Assembly: GCF_014489075.1 (NCBI RefSeq) | Contig: NZ_JACTGR010000005.1 | Coordinates: forward strand, 248,001 to 312,000 | Source: Sphingomonas sp. JC676 | Lineage (GTDB): Bacteria; Pseudomonadota; Alphaproteobacteria; Sphingomonadales; Sphingomonadaceae | Direction: 5' to 3' | Length of the DNA stretch: 64,000 nt | Part shown: positions 28,564 to 37,385 of the stretch, in pieces | How the letters are laid out: each line of letters opens with the position of its first letter | How positions within the stretch are numbered: the stretch's first letter is position 1 | Notes under the pieces: generated by a model | Database searches by the model: none | What the model was told of the DNA's origin: nothing | The model's input: only the letters and a program-made list of their open reading frames with translations | Program-made: the position numbers and the translations under genes

Positions 28564-29672
28564 GCACGAGCTACAAGCGCCTGTTCCAGCGCGCGCTCGC
28601 CGCCGCGCCCGATCGGCTGCACTTCGCCGCGCACAGCCACCACCTCTGGCCCGACGCCTCCTATGTCGGTCAGATTGCCGCGTGGGACGACGCCGCCCGT
28701 CTCGCCGACCACAAATGGGAGCGGGTGATGGGCGAGATCTGGCCCGCCGCGCAAAGTCATATCGCGGCCGAGCTCAAGCTCCCCGATCCCGCGACGATCG
28801 TCTTCGCGCCCAACACGCACGAATTGCTGCTCCGCATCGTCTCGGCGCTGCCCAGGCGCCCCTTGCGCATCCTGGCGAGCGATGGCGAGTTCCACAGCTT
28901 CCGCCGGCAGAGCATGCGCTGGCAGGAGTCGGGCGCCGCGACGGTGGACCGCGTCCCGCTCGATCGCCTGCTCGATGCCGCCCGCACCGGCGACTATGAC
29001 CTGATCTTCACCAGCCACGTCCAGTTCGGCACCGGCCATGTCTTCGAGGGCATTGCCGAACTCGCCGCACTCGCCGGGCCCGAAGGCCCCTGGGTCGTCA
29101 TCGACGGCTATCACGGCTTCATGGCGGTCGAGACCGATCTCTCTGCCGTGGCCGACAGCATCTTCTACCTCGCCGGCAGCTACAAATATGCGATGGCCGG
29201 CGAAGGCTGCGCCTTCCTCCACGCCCCGTCTGGCTTTGGCCCTCGCCCCGAGATCACCGGCTGGTACGCCGAGTTCGACGACATCTCGCTTCCGCCCGAT
29301 CGCATCGGCTATGCCCCCGACGGCCGCCGTTTCCTCGGCGCGACTTTCGATCCCTCGGGCCTCTACCGCTTCGTCGCGGTGCGCGACATGCTCGCCGGCG
29401 AAGGTCTGACGACGGCGTCGATCGCCGCGCATGTCGCGGCGCTCAGGGCGCAGGTGCTCGCGCGCCTGCCGCTCGACGCGAAGCTGCTCAACCCCGGCTC
29501 GCCGGCACGCTTCCTCGCACTGCGCAGTCCCTATGCGGCGCGCTGGGAGGCGGAACTTGGAGAGCAGGACATCATCACCGATGTGCGCGGCGACGTGCTG
29601 CGCATCGGCTTCGGCTTGTATCAAGACCGCCGCGACGTCGACCGGCTGATCGAGGCGCTTTCCAAGCTATAG
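28560..29672 (+). CDS. Class V aminotransferase-fold PLP enzyme, kynureninase-like
   Basis: 370-residue fold-type I PLP enzyme. The Schiff-base lysine is probably Lys209 in AGSYKYAMAGEG, preceded by a PLP-pyridine Asp in VVIDGYHGF. Start GTG 28560 overlaps the kynA stop (GTGA), so translation is coupled. That coupling with tryptophan dioxygenase makes kynurenine the likely substrate, with release of anthranilate and alanine. However, the sequence differs from classic KynU (about 415 residues, with an FDLAHAAGN-type motif that I do not see). It is best described as a kynureninase-like protein whose activity rests on context. Confidence 0.75.
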   Translation: MSTSYKRLFQRALAAAPDRLHFAAHSHHLWPDASYVGQIAAWDDAARLADHKWERVMGEIWPAAQSHIAAELKLPDPATIVFAPNTHELLLRIVSALPRRPLRILASDGEFHSFRRQSMRWQESGAATVDRVPLDRLLDAARTGDYDLIFTSHVQFGTGHVFEGIAELAALAGPEGPWVVIDGYHGFMAVETDLSAVADSIFYLAGSYKYAMAGEGCAFLHAPSGFGPRPEITGWYAEFDDISLPPDRIGYAPDGRRFLGATFDPSGLYRFVAVRDMLAGEGLTTASIAAHVAALRAQVLARLPLDAKLLNPGSPARFLALRSPYAARWEAELGEQDIITDVRGDVLRIGFGLYQDRRDVDRLIEALSKL

Positions 29673-29700
29673 GCAAAGCGCCTGTTGATCTTTCTCGCGA

Positions 29701-30129
29701 CTAGCCGACCTTCGCCACCCCCAGCCGGGGAATCTCGATCGCCGGGCAGCGGTCCATCACGACCTTGAGGCCCGCCGCCTCGGCCCGTGCTGCGGCTGCC
29801 TCGTTGATCACGCCGAGCTGCATCCACACCGCCTTGGCGCCCACCGCGATCGCTTCGTCCACCGCCTCGCCCGCCGCGATCGGGCGGCGGAAGATATTGA
29901 CCAGGTCGATGGGCTCGCCGATCTGCGAGAGCTCGCGGAACACGAACTCGCCATGCACATGCTCGCCGGTGATCTGCGGATTGACCGGGATGACCCGGTA
30001 GCCCTGGCGTTGAAGGAACGCCATCACGCCATAGCTCGGCCGGTCGGGCCGGTCCGACGCACCGACCATCGCGATCGTCCGCGTCGCTTCGAGCAGCGCC
30101 TTGATGTCCTCGTCACGGGTCAGCGGCAT
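29701..30129 (-). CDS. CoA-binding domain protein (YccU family)
   Basis: 142-residue single Rossmann-type CoA-binding domain, with the nucleotide loop IAMVGASDRPDRPSYGV at residues 18-34 and the family segments VIPVNPQ and LGVINE. These small proteins resemble the N-terminal domain of succinyl-CoA synthetase alpha and have no defined reaction. It is convergent with the PLP enzyme gene and separated from mrp by a hairpin repeat at 30146-30190. Confidence 0.88.
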   Translation of the reverse strand: MPLTRDEDIKALLEATRTIAMVGASDRPDRPSYGVMAFLQRQGYRVIPVNPQITGEHVHGEFVFRELSQIGEPIDLVNIFRRPIAAGEAVDEAIAVGAKAVWMQLGVINEAAAARAEAAGLKVVMDRCPAIEIPRLGVAKVG

Positions 30130-30145
30130 GGTCTAGCCTCCTCAA

Positions 30146-30190
30146 GCATTGCGCGAAAAAGTGGGAACCGGTTTTTCGCTTCAGCAATGC
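30146..30190. repeat. Alphaproteobacterial GCGAAAAA/TTTTTCGC hairpin repeat
   Basis: Inner stem GCGAAAAA (30153-30160) and TTTTTCGC (30172-30179), outer stem GCATTGC/GCAATGC (30146-30152 and 30184-30190). It lies directly after the stop of mrp on the minus strand and can act as its terminator, since the stem supplies a U run. I recall this as a frequent intergenic repeat in alphaproteobacteria. Confidence 0.7.
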
Positions 30191-30199
30191 GCCAACAAA

Positions 30200-31156
30200 T
30201 TACGTCTTGAGCCAGCCGTCCACCTTCGCGGCCAGTTCGGCAAACACCTGTGCTTCCGGACCGTTCCCGGCGGCGGGAGGCTGGCCGGCGTCGGACGCAG
30301 TGCGAATCGCGATGTCGAGCGGCACGCGGCCGAGAAAGGGTATCCCCAGCCTCATTGCCGCCGCCTCGGCGCCGCCGGCGCCGAACGGGTTCGATACCTC
30401 GCCGCAATGCGGACAGGCATAGCCGCTCATATTCTCAATGAGGCCGATCACCGGGATGCCCGCCTTGCCGAACAGGTCGATCGCGCGCGTCGCGTCGATC
30501 AGCGCCAGGTCCTGCGGGGTCGACACGATCACCGCGCCGGCAGGCTTGTGCTTCTGGATCATGGTGAGCTGGACGTCGCCGGTGCCCGGCGGCAGATCGA
30601 GCACCAGCAGCTCGGCGTCGCCCCAATCGGCATCGACCAGCTGACCCAGCGCTCCGCCCGCCATCGGCCCGCGCCAAGCGATCGCCTGTCCTTCGGCGAC
30701 CAGCCCGCCCATCGACAGCATCGGCACGCCATAGGGCGTGTCGATCGGCAGCAATGTCTTGTCGCGCGCCTTGGGGCGGATGCCCTCGACGCCCATCAGC
30801 TTGGGCTGCGACGGACCATAGATATCGGCATCGACCAGCCCCACGCGCCGGCCCAGCTTCGCCAGCGCGATCGCCAGATTGGCGGAGACGGTGGACTTGC
30901 CCACGCCGCCCTTGCCGCTGGCGATAGCGATGATCCGGCGCGTGCGGCGCTCGCTGGTGAGGAGGACCCGCACTTCCTCAACCCCCGGAATCGCCGCAGC
31001 GGCGTCGCGCACATCGGCTTCCAGCGCGTCGCGGGTTTCGGGCGCCAGGCCGGTCACGTCGAGGACGATGCTGGCGCGCCCGCCTTCGTAACGAATTGTT
31101 GCCCGGCCCGCCGAAATCGGAGCGAGCACGGCTTCTATCTCTGCAGAATTGGTCAT
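30200..31156 (-). CDS. mrp: Mrp/NBP35-family ATPase, Fe-S cluster carrier
   Basis: 318 residues: an N-terminal MIP18-like (DUF59) domain of about 85 residues, then a deviant Walker A GKGGVGKST, DADIYGPSQP (switch), DLPPGTGD and the cluster-binding pair YACPHCG. Delivers [4Fe-4S] clusters to apoproteins. I placed the start at ATG 31156; the frame extends to 31486, but that Pro-rich extension is only the antisense of the Gly-rich hflK N-terminus. It diverges from hflK across 73 bp. Confidence 0.93.
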   Translation of the reverse strand: MTNSAEIEAVLAPISAGRATIRYEGGRASIVLDVTGLAPETRDALEADVRDAAAAIPGVEEVRVLLTSERRTRRIIAIASGKGGVGKSTVSANLAIALAKLGRRVGLVDADIYGPSQPKLMGVEGIRPKARDKTLLPIDTPYGVPMLSMGGLVAEGQAIAWRGPMAGGALGQLVDADWGDAELLVLDLPPGTGDVQLTMIQKHKPAGAVIVSTPQDLALIDATRAIDLFGKAGIPVIGLIENMSGYACPHCGEVSNPFGAGGAEAAAMRLGIPFLGRVPLDIAIRTASDAGQPPAAGNGPEAQVFAELAAKVDGWLKT

Positions 31157-31229
31157 CTGCCGGGTCACATAGGGACACAATCGGCACACGCCACTGTAAA
31201 TCCGCGCATCCAGCCTTATAAAGGCAGTC

Positions 31230-32363
31230 ATGGCGAACATTTCTGTCCGGAACATTTTGTCCGGCATCTTCAAGAACGAGGCTCCGAAGAGCCCCTGGGG
31301 CGGCGGAAGCGGGGGCGGCAATGGCGGTTCCGGCGACGGCAAGGGCGGCGGCTCCGGGCCGCGCAATCCCTGGTCCCTCCCGCCCGATGGACGGCGTCCG
31401 CGCCCCGGTGCCGGCGGCACGCTCGATGAGCTGCTGAAGCGCGCGCGCCGCGGCGGCGGCGGTGGCAATGGCGGCGGTTCGGGCATTCCCGGCCTGCCTA
31501 CGGGCCCGCGCCTCTATGTGCTGGTCGCCGCCGGACTGCTGGCGATCTGGATCGCCTTCACCTCGTTCCATTCGATCGGGCCGCAGGAACGCGGCGTGGT
31601 CACCACGCTAGGCCGCTTCTCGGGCCAGCTCGAACCGGGCTTGCGCTTCACGCTTCCCGAACCGCTTTCGTCGGTCGACACGATCGACGTCCAGGCGATC
31701 CGGGACGAGAATTTCCCGGAGAACGGCAGCGGCGAGAATCTGATGCTGACCGGCGATCAGAACATCGTCGATCTGGCCTATCTCGTGCAGTGGAGCGTCC
31801 GCGACGCACCCGATTATGTCTATCAGATCGCCAAGCCGCGCGAGACCGTGCGCGCCACCGCCGAGACCGCGATGCGCGCTGTCGTGGCCACCGCTTCGCT
31901 CAACGACACGATCACCTCGGGCCGCGCGCGGATCGAGGCGCAGGTGCTGCTGACGATGCAGCAGATCCTCGACGAATATCATTCGGGCATCGTCATCCAG
32001 AGCGTGTCGATCCAGAAATCGGCCGCCCCCCAGGCGGTGGACGAGGATTTCAAGCAGGTCACCGCCGCCCAGCAACAGGCGCAGGCGAACAAGAACAACG
32101 CCCAGGCCTATGCCCAGCAGGTGATCGCCGCCGCGCAGGGCGACGCCGCCGAGTTCGACAAGATCTACGAGCAATACAAGCTCGCGCCTGAAGTCACCCG
32201 GCGCCGCATCTATTACGAGACGATGGAACAGGTATTGTCGCGCACCAACAAGACGATCGTCGAATCGCCGGGCGTGACGCCCTATCTCGCGTTGCCGACG
32301 CTCAAAAAGCCGGATGATGGTGTCGAAACGCCGGCCAAGCCCGTGCAGGGAGGCAGCCGATGA
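31230..32363 (+). CDS. hflK: HflK, SPFH-domain subunit of the HflKC membrane complex
   Basis: 377-residue inner-membrane protein with the usual Gly-rich cytosolic N-terminus (residues 22-90), one span near residues 95-113 and a periplasmic SPFH/band-7 domain. HflKC surrounds and restrains the FtsH protease. The gene overlaps hflC by four bases and is followed by a DegP-type protease, a common arrangement for envelope protein quality control in proteobacteria. Confidence 0.96.
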   Translation: MANISVRNILSGIFKNEAPKSPWGGGSGGGNGGSGDGKGGGSGPRNPWSLPPDGRRPRPGAGGTLDELLKRARRGGGGGNGGGSGIPGLPTGPRLYVLVAAGLLAIWIAFTSFHSIGPQERGVVTTLGRFSGQLEPGLRFTLPEPLSSVDTIDVQAIRDENFPENGSGENLMLTGDQNIVDLAYLVQWSVRDAPDYVYQIAKPRETVRATAETAMRAVVATASLNDTITSGRARIEAQVLLTMQQILDEYHSGIVIQSVSIQKSAAPQAVDEDFKQVTAAQQQAQANKNNAQAYAQQVIAAAQGDAAEFDKIYEQYKLAPEVTRRRIYYETMEQVLSRTNKTIVESPGVTPYLALPTLKKPDDGVETPAKPVQGGSR

Positions 32364-33217
32364 ACACGTCCTTCCTTCGCGGCCCCTGGGCGATCGTCAT
32401 CCTCGCGGTGCTCGCGCTCGTGCTGCTGCTCGGCAGCATCGTGATCGTGCCCGAGCAGAAGCAGGCGGTGATCCTGCGGCTCGAACAGCCGCTGACGACG
32501 ATCAACGCCTATCGCAAGGGCGAGGAGTTCGGCCGCACCCGTGCGGGCGTCTATTGGCGCATCCCGTTCATCGACCGCATCGTCTGGGTCGACAAGCGCG
32601 TGCTCGACATCGATCTGCAGAACCAGCCGGTGCTGTCGACCGACCAGCTCCGCCTCGAAGTCGATGCCTATGCGCGGTTCCGCGTCGTCGATCCGCTCAA
32701 GATGGTCATCACCGTCGGCTCGTCCGATCGCGTCACCGACAAGCTCCAGCCGCTGTTCAGCTCGGCGCTGCGCAGCGAGCTCGGCAAGCAGCCCTTCGCG
32801 GCCCTGCTCAGCGCCGAGCGCGGTCAGGTGATGGACAATATCCAGAGCAATCTGCAGAAATACGCGTCGCAATATGGCGTCGAAGTCGTCGACGTGCGGA
32901 TCAAGCACGCCGATCTGCCGGTCGGCTCGCCGCTCGACAGCGCCTATGAGCGGATGCGGACGGCGCGCCAGCAGGAAGCCGCGACGATCAAGGCGCAGGG
33001 CCTGAAGGAAGCGCAGATCATCCGCGCCAACGCCCAGGCCAATGCCGCGCAGATCTATGCCCAGGCATTCAACAAGGATCCGCAATTCTACGATTTCTAC
33101 CGCGCGATGCAGTCATATCGGACGACGTTCCTGAGCCCGGTCGACGGCAAGGGCGAGACTTCGATCATCCTGTCGCCCCAGAACAGCTATCTTCGCGAGT
33201 TCATGGGGCAACGATGA
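32360..33217 (+). CDS. hflC: HflC, SPFH-domain partner of HflK
   Basis: 285 residues with an N-terminal span (VILAVLALVLLLGSIVIV), the SPFH core (IVPEQKQAVILRLEQPL, GVYWRIPFIDRIVWVDKRV) and a C-terminal coiled coil rich in Ala, Glu and Arg. The ATG overlaps the hflK stop (ATGA). Assembles with HflK into the cage around FtsH. Followed after 94 bp by the DegP-type protease gene. Confidence 0.96.
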   Translation: MNTSFLRGPWAIVILAVLALVLLLGSIVIVPEQKQAVILRLEQPLTTINAYRKGEEFGRTRAGVYWRIPFIDRIVWVDKRVLDIDLQNQPVLSTDQLRLEVDAYARFRVVDPLKMVITVGSSDRVTDKLQPLFSSALRSELGKQPFAALLSAERGQVMDNIQSNLQKYASQYGVEVVDVRIKHADLPVGSPLDSAYERMRTARQQEAATIKAQGLKEAQIIRANAQANAAQIYAQAFNKDPQFYDFYRAMQSYRTTFLSPVDGKGETSIILSPQNSYLREFMGQR

Positions 33218-33311
33218 TGCTGCAGGTTCGTTCATATTCAATCGCCGTTCAGCCGGATTGCGCGAAGTCGCGGGCTGAAAGCGACTTGTTCCTTTGAGAG
33301 GAAGACCCCCA

Positions 33312-34829
33312 GTGCGTTACGTCTACGCTCTTACCACTGCCATCATCCTGGGTGGCGCCGCCACCGCCATGACCCTCAACCAGCCCGCCGGCGCGCAGAC
33401 CGCGCAGAACGAGCCCGGCGCGATCCAGGCTGCCGCGCCCAAGGCCGGCGCGCCGATGAGCTTCGCCGACATGGTCGCCAAGCTCCAGCCCGCGGTCGTC
33501 AACATCTCGACCACGCAGCGCGTCCAGGTAAACTCCAATCCGTTCGCCGGCACCCCGTTCGAGATGTTCGGCAACCAGCAGGGCGGCGGCCAGCCCGTCA
33601 CCCGCCAGGCCGAATCGCTCGGCTCGGGCTTCATCATCTCGGCCGATGGCTATGTCGTCACCAACAACCACGTGATCTCCGCCGGCCAGCGCGGCGCGGT
33701 GGTCGAATCGATCACCGTCACTTTGCCCGATCGCCGCGAGTTCAAGGCCAAGCTGATCGGCAACGACGCGCAGTCGGACCTCGCCGTGCTCAAGATCGAG
33801 GGCGCCAACCTGCCCTTCGTCAAGTTCGGCGATTCGAGCCACGCCCGCGTCGGCGACTGGGTGGTCGCGATCGGCAACCCCTTCGGCCTCGGCGGCTCGG
33901 TCACCGCGGGCATCATCTCGGCGGTGCACCGCGTCACCGGCCAGGGTGGTGCCTATGACCGCTTCATCCAGACCGATGCCTCGATCAACCGCGGCAATTC
34001 GGGCGGGCCGATGTTCGATCTCCAGGGCAACGTCATCGGCATCAACTCGCAGATCCTGTCGCCCACCGGCGGCAATGTCGGCATCGGCTTCGCTATCCCC
34101 GCCGAGGAGGCCCAGCCCGTCATCGCCACGCTGATGAAGGGCGGGAGCATCGACCGCGGCTATCTCGGCGTCGGCATGCAGGACCTGACCGACGACATCG
34201 CCGACGCGCTCGGCCTGCCCAAGGATCGCGGCACGCTCGTCTCGCGCGTCGAGCCGGGCCAGGCGGCGGAGAAGGCCGGCATCAAGCAGGGCGACGTGAT
34301 CGTGAAGGTCGCCGGCAAGGACGTCACTCCCGATCAGACGCTCAGCTATCTCGTCGCCAACACCACGCCGGGCAGCCGCGTGCCGGTCGAGATCCTGCGC
34401 GACGGCAAGCGTCAGACGCTCACCGTCACCGTCGGCAAGCGCCCGCCCGAGGATCAGCTCGCCCAGTTCGATCCCGATGACGACAATAGCGCACCAGGCG
34501 GCAGCACTCCGGGCGCCGACGCGATGGCAGCCGCCTCGCTCGGCGTCGCGGTCACTCCGCTCACCCCACAGATCGCCGGCAGCATCGGCGTCGATGCTAC
34601 CAAGGTGAGCGGCGTGGTCGTGCTGACCGTCGATCCGAACAGCGACGCCGCCGGCAAGGGCCTCAAGCGCGGCGATCTGATCGTCTCGGTCAACCGCACG
34701 CCGGTCGCCAATGCCGCCGACATTGCCAAGATCGTCACGGCATCGAAGAGCGCGGGACGCACCCAGGTGCTGCTCTATGTCCAGCGCCGCAATATCGGCC
34801 AGTTCGTGCCCGTCCAGATCCCGGGCTAA
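33312..34829 (+). CDS. degP: Periplasmic Do/DegP-family serine protease
   Basis: 505-residue HtrA protein. The signal peptide spans about residues 1-29 (cleavage near AGAQT). The trypsin-like triad is His120 (TNNHVI), Asp156 (SDLAVLKI) and Ser230 (GNSGGPMF). Two PDZ domains follow, at about 255-345 and 390-490, with an acidic Ser/Gly linker between them. Degrades or refolds damaged periplasmic proteins. I chose GTG 33312, which has AGAGGAAG upstream at good spacing; a TTG at 33294 is possible. Paralogues DegP, DegQ and MucD are not separable by eye. Confidence 0.94.
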   Translation: MRYVYALTTAIILGGAATAMTLNQPAGAQTAQNEPGAIQAAAPKAGAPMSFADMVAKLQPAVVNISTTQRVQVNSNPFAGTPFEMFGNQQGGGQPVTRQAESLGSGFIISADGYVVTNNHVISAGQRGAVVESITVTLPDRREFKAKLIGNDAQSDLAVLKIEGANLPFVKFGDSSHARVGDWVVAIGNPFGLGGSVTAGIISAVHRVTGQGGAYDRFIQTDASINRGNSGGPMFDLQGNVIGINSQILSPTGGNVGIGFAIPAEEAQPVIATLMKGGSIDRGYLGVGMQDLTDDIADALGLPKDRGTLVSRVEPGQAAEKAGIKQGDVIVKVAGKDVTPDQTLSYLVANTTPGSRVPVEILRDGKRQTLTVTVGKRPPEDQLAQFDPDDDNSAPGGSTPGADAMAAASLGVAVTPLTPQIAGSIGVDATKVSGVVVLTVDPNSDAAGKGLKRGDLIVSVNRTPVANAADIAKIVTASKSAGRTQVLLYVQRRNIGQFVPVQIPG

Positions 34830-34896
34830 TTGCCCAAGATCGGGCTGACCAATGCCCGTTTCTCGCCTATGACGGCCTCCTGAAAAGGAGTTCGGC

Positions 34897-36558
34897 ATGG
34901 GTGGAGAGACGGGCATTTTCATTGGCGCGGCCGGCGACAAGCGCCAGTCGCTGGTCCTCAAGCGGGCAAACCGCCACGGGCTGATCGCGGGCGCCACCGG
35001 CACCGGCAAGACCGTGACGATCCAAGGCATCATCGACGGCCTGTCCCGGGCCGGCGTCCCCTGCTTCGTCGCTGATGTGAAGGGCGACCTGTCCGGCCTC
35101 GCCATGGCCGGTTCGCCCACCTCCAAGACCCACGAGATCTTCGCCGCCCGCGCCGCCGAGATCGGCTATTCTGACTGGACCTATAGCGACAATCCGGTGC
35201 AGTTCTGGGATCTCTACGGGACTCAGGGCCATCCGATCCGCACCACGATCAGCGAGATGGGCCCGCTGCTCCTCTCGCGGCTGATGGACCTCAACGAAGT
35301 CCAGGAAGGCGTGCTGACCATCGCCTTCACCGTCGCCGACAAGGACGGGCTGTTGCTGCTCGACCTCGACGATCTCCAGTCGATGCTCGCCCACTGCGCC
35401 GAGCGCGCCGACGAACTCACCACCACCTATGGTAATGTCTCGAAGCAGAGCATCGGCACGATCCAGCGCTCTTTGCTCCAGCTGCGCAGCCAGGGCGGCG
35501 AGCATTTCTTCGGCGAGCCCGCGCTCAGTATGGAGGATTTCCTCGGCGTGGACGACAAGGGCCGCGGCGTGGTCAACATCCTCGCCGCCGACAAATTGAT
35601 GGCGTCGCCGAAGCTCTACGCCACCTTCCTGCTCTGGCTGCTCTCCGCCCTGTTCGAATCGCTTCCGGAGGTCGGCGATCCCGACAAGCCCAAGCTCGTC
35701 TTCTTCTTCGACGAGGCCCATCTGCTGTTCGACGACGCGCCCAAGGCGCTGCTCGAGAAGATCGAGCAGGTCGTCCGCCTGATCCGCTCGAAGGGCGTCG
35801 GCGTCTATTTCATCACCCAGAACCCGATCGACGTGCCCGATACGATCGCCGGCCAGCTCGGCAACCGCGTCCAGCACGCATTGCGCGCCTTCACCCCGCG
35901 CGACCAGGCCGCGGTCAAGTCCGCGGCGACCACCTTCCGCGCCAACCCGGGCGTCGACGTCGCCACCGCGATCACCGAATTGAAGGTCGGCGAGGCCTTG
36001 GTCTCGCTCCTCCAGGAAGACGGCTCGCCCGCCCCGGTCGAGCGCGCGCTGATCAAGCCGCCCGCCTCGCGCGTCGGCCCGGTCACCCCGGTCGAGCGCG
36101 GCGTGCTGATCCAAACCGACGCGATCGGCAGCAAGTACGACCAGCTCATCGATCGCGAATCGGCCGAGGAGCTGCTCGCGCTCAAGTCGCAGGAAGCCTC
36201 CGCCGCGGCCGCCGAGGCCGCCGCCAAGACCGAGGCCGAGAAGGCCGCCGCCGCCCAGGCCAAGGAAGACGCCCGCCTCGCCAAGGAGGCCGAGCGCACC
36301 CGCCTCGCCGAGCAGCGCGACGCGGATCGCCGGGCCCGGCTCGACGCCCAGGCCCAGCGCGCCGCCGAACGCGAAGCCGCCAACAATCCCTGGAACCGCG
36401 CGATCAACTCCGCCACCCGGTCCGCCACCTCAGCGGTAGGCCGGTCGGTTGCCAACGAAGTCAGCAAGGCGGTGTTCGGCAAGTCGAGCGGTGTCGGCGG
36501 GTCGCTGATCGGCGGGCTGGTACGCGGCGTGCTCGGCGGCCTGTTCAAGGGCCGCTGA
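34897..36558 (+). CDS. HerA-like P-loop ATPase, DUF853 family
   Basis: 553 residues. Walker A ATGTGKT is at about residues 32-38 (LIAGATGTGKTVT) and Walker B at LVFFFDEAHLLFDD, with the arginine-finger region FTPRDQAAVK following. Residues 430-490 form a long Ala/Glu/Lys/Arg coiled coil, and the C-terminus is Gly-rich (GSLIGGLVRGVLGGLFKG). This is the widespread DUF853 family, whose in vivo function is not settled; relatives are motor ATPases acting on DNA ends. Strong ribosome site (AAGGAG) before ATG 34897. Likely co-transcribed with the downstream heme-binding-like gene (22 bp). Confidence 0.88.
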   Translation: MGGETGIFIGAAGDKRQSLVLKRANRHGLIAGATGTGKTVTIQGIIDGLSRAGVPCFVADVKGDLSGLAMAGSPTSKTHEIFAARAAEIGYSDWTYSDNPVQFWDLYGTQGHPIRTTISEMGPLLLSRLMDLNEVQEGVLTIAFTVADKDGLLLLDLDDLQSMLAHCAERADELTTTYGNVSKQSIGTIQRSLLQLRSQGGEHFFGEPALSMEDFLGVDDKGRGVVNILAADKLMASPKLYATFLLWLLSALFESLPEVGDPDKPKLVFFFDEAHLLFDDAPKALLEKIEQVVRLIRSKGVGVYFITQNPIDVPDTIAGQLGNRVQHALRAFTPRDQAAVKSAATTFRANPGVDVATAITELKVGEALVSLLQEDGSPAPVERALIKPPASRVGPVTPVERGVLIQTDAIGSKYDQLIDRESAEELLALKSQEASAAAAEAAAKTEAEKAAAAQAKEDARLAKEAERTRLAEQRDADRRARLDAQAQRAAEREAANNPWNRAINSATRSATSAVGRSVANEVSKAVFGKSSGVGGSLIGGLVRGVLGGLFKGR

Positions 36559-36580
36559 GGCGCAACCGGGAGCACCGAGC

Positions 36581-37252
36581 ATGGACTCGTATCACCGCGA
36601 CATCTTCACCGAGCAGGAGGATGTCGATCCGAACACGCTCGCCAATCTCGGGCCGCTCCGCCGGCTCGCCGGCACCTGGCGCGCGACCAAGGGCATCGAT
36701 CTGGCGCCCAAGGAAGCAGGCCCCGAGCAGCGCACCTTTATCGAACACATCACCTTCCAGGCGATCGACCCGCAGGCCAATGGCCCGCAGCTCTTCTACG
36801 GGCTGCGCTACCATATCCACATCACCACCGTGGAAGAGGACATCACCTTCCACGATCAGGTCGGCTACTGGCTCTGGGAGCCTGCCACCGGGCTGATCCA
36901 GCAGACCCTGGCGATCCCGCGCGGCCAGGTCCTGCTCGCCTCGGGCCAGGGCAAGCCCGAGGACACAACGATCACCGTCACCGCCACGCGCGGCCAGACC
37001 AGCTACGGCATCTGCTCGACCGACTTCCTCGAAGACGCGTTCCGCACCCTTGCCTATCGCATCGAGATCGTCTTCCACGACGAAGACAGCTGGAGCTACG
37101 ACATCCAGACAACGCTCACCGTGCGCGGCCAGGCCGAGCCCTTCAACCACCACGACCGCAACACGCTGCACCGGACCGGCGCGGCCAAGCCCAACCCTTG
37201 GGCGCAGATCATCGCCAGGCGGGCGGCGAAGGCCGGGTCGGGCGGAGCCTGA
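36581..37252 (+). CDS. Nitrobindin-like/FABP-type beta-barrel protein (heme-binding-like)
   Basis: 223 residues, with GPLRRLAGTWR near the N-terminus and predicted successive beta strands (LFYGLRYHIHI, VGYWLWEPATGLI, VLLASGQ). This matches the small beta-barrel DUF1794/nitrobindin group, some members of which bind ferric heme and nitric oxide. A candidate proximal His lies in the C-terminal half, but I cannot assign the ligand with confidence. It has no signal peptide, so it is cytosolic. Follows the HerA-like ATPase gene by 22 bp. Confidence 0.7.
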   Translation: MDSYHRDIFTEQEDVDPNTLANLGPLRRLAGTWRATKGIDLAPKEAGPEQRTFIEHITFQAIDPQANGPQLFYGLRYHIHITTVEEDITFHDQVGYWLWEPATGLIQQTLAIPRGQVLLASGQGKPEDTTITVTATRGQTSYGICSTDFLEDAFRTLAYRIEIVFHDEDSWSYDIQTTLTVRGQAEPFNHHDRNTLHRTGAAKPNPWAQIIARRAAKAGSGGA

Positions 37253-37280
37253 CTCGCCCGGCCGAATCGAGGCCTTGCTC

Positions 37281-37358
37281 GTGCTCCTGCGAACGCAGGA
37301 GCCCAAGGGTCACACGCGACTCCCCGGCAACTCTAGGCTCCCGCTTTTGCGGGAGCGC
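37281..37358. repeat. REPIN-like paired hairpins, copy 2
   Basis: Same layout as 22623-22698: GTGCTCCTGCGAACGCAGGAGC on the left arm (first hairpin), and a second hairpin CTCCCGCTTTTGCGGGAG near the right end. Occupies the gap between the convergent nitrobindin-like and methyltransferase genes. Confidence 0.72.
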
Positions 37359-37385
37359 GATTTTGGCGAAAGGCTCCCGATGGGG

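Noticed and set aside
30200..31486. 428-codon form of Mrp with Pro-rich N-terminus
   Set aside because: The extension is antisense to the Gly-rich hflK N-terminus; the normal Mrp start is at 31156.
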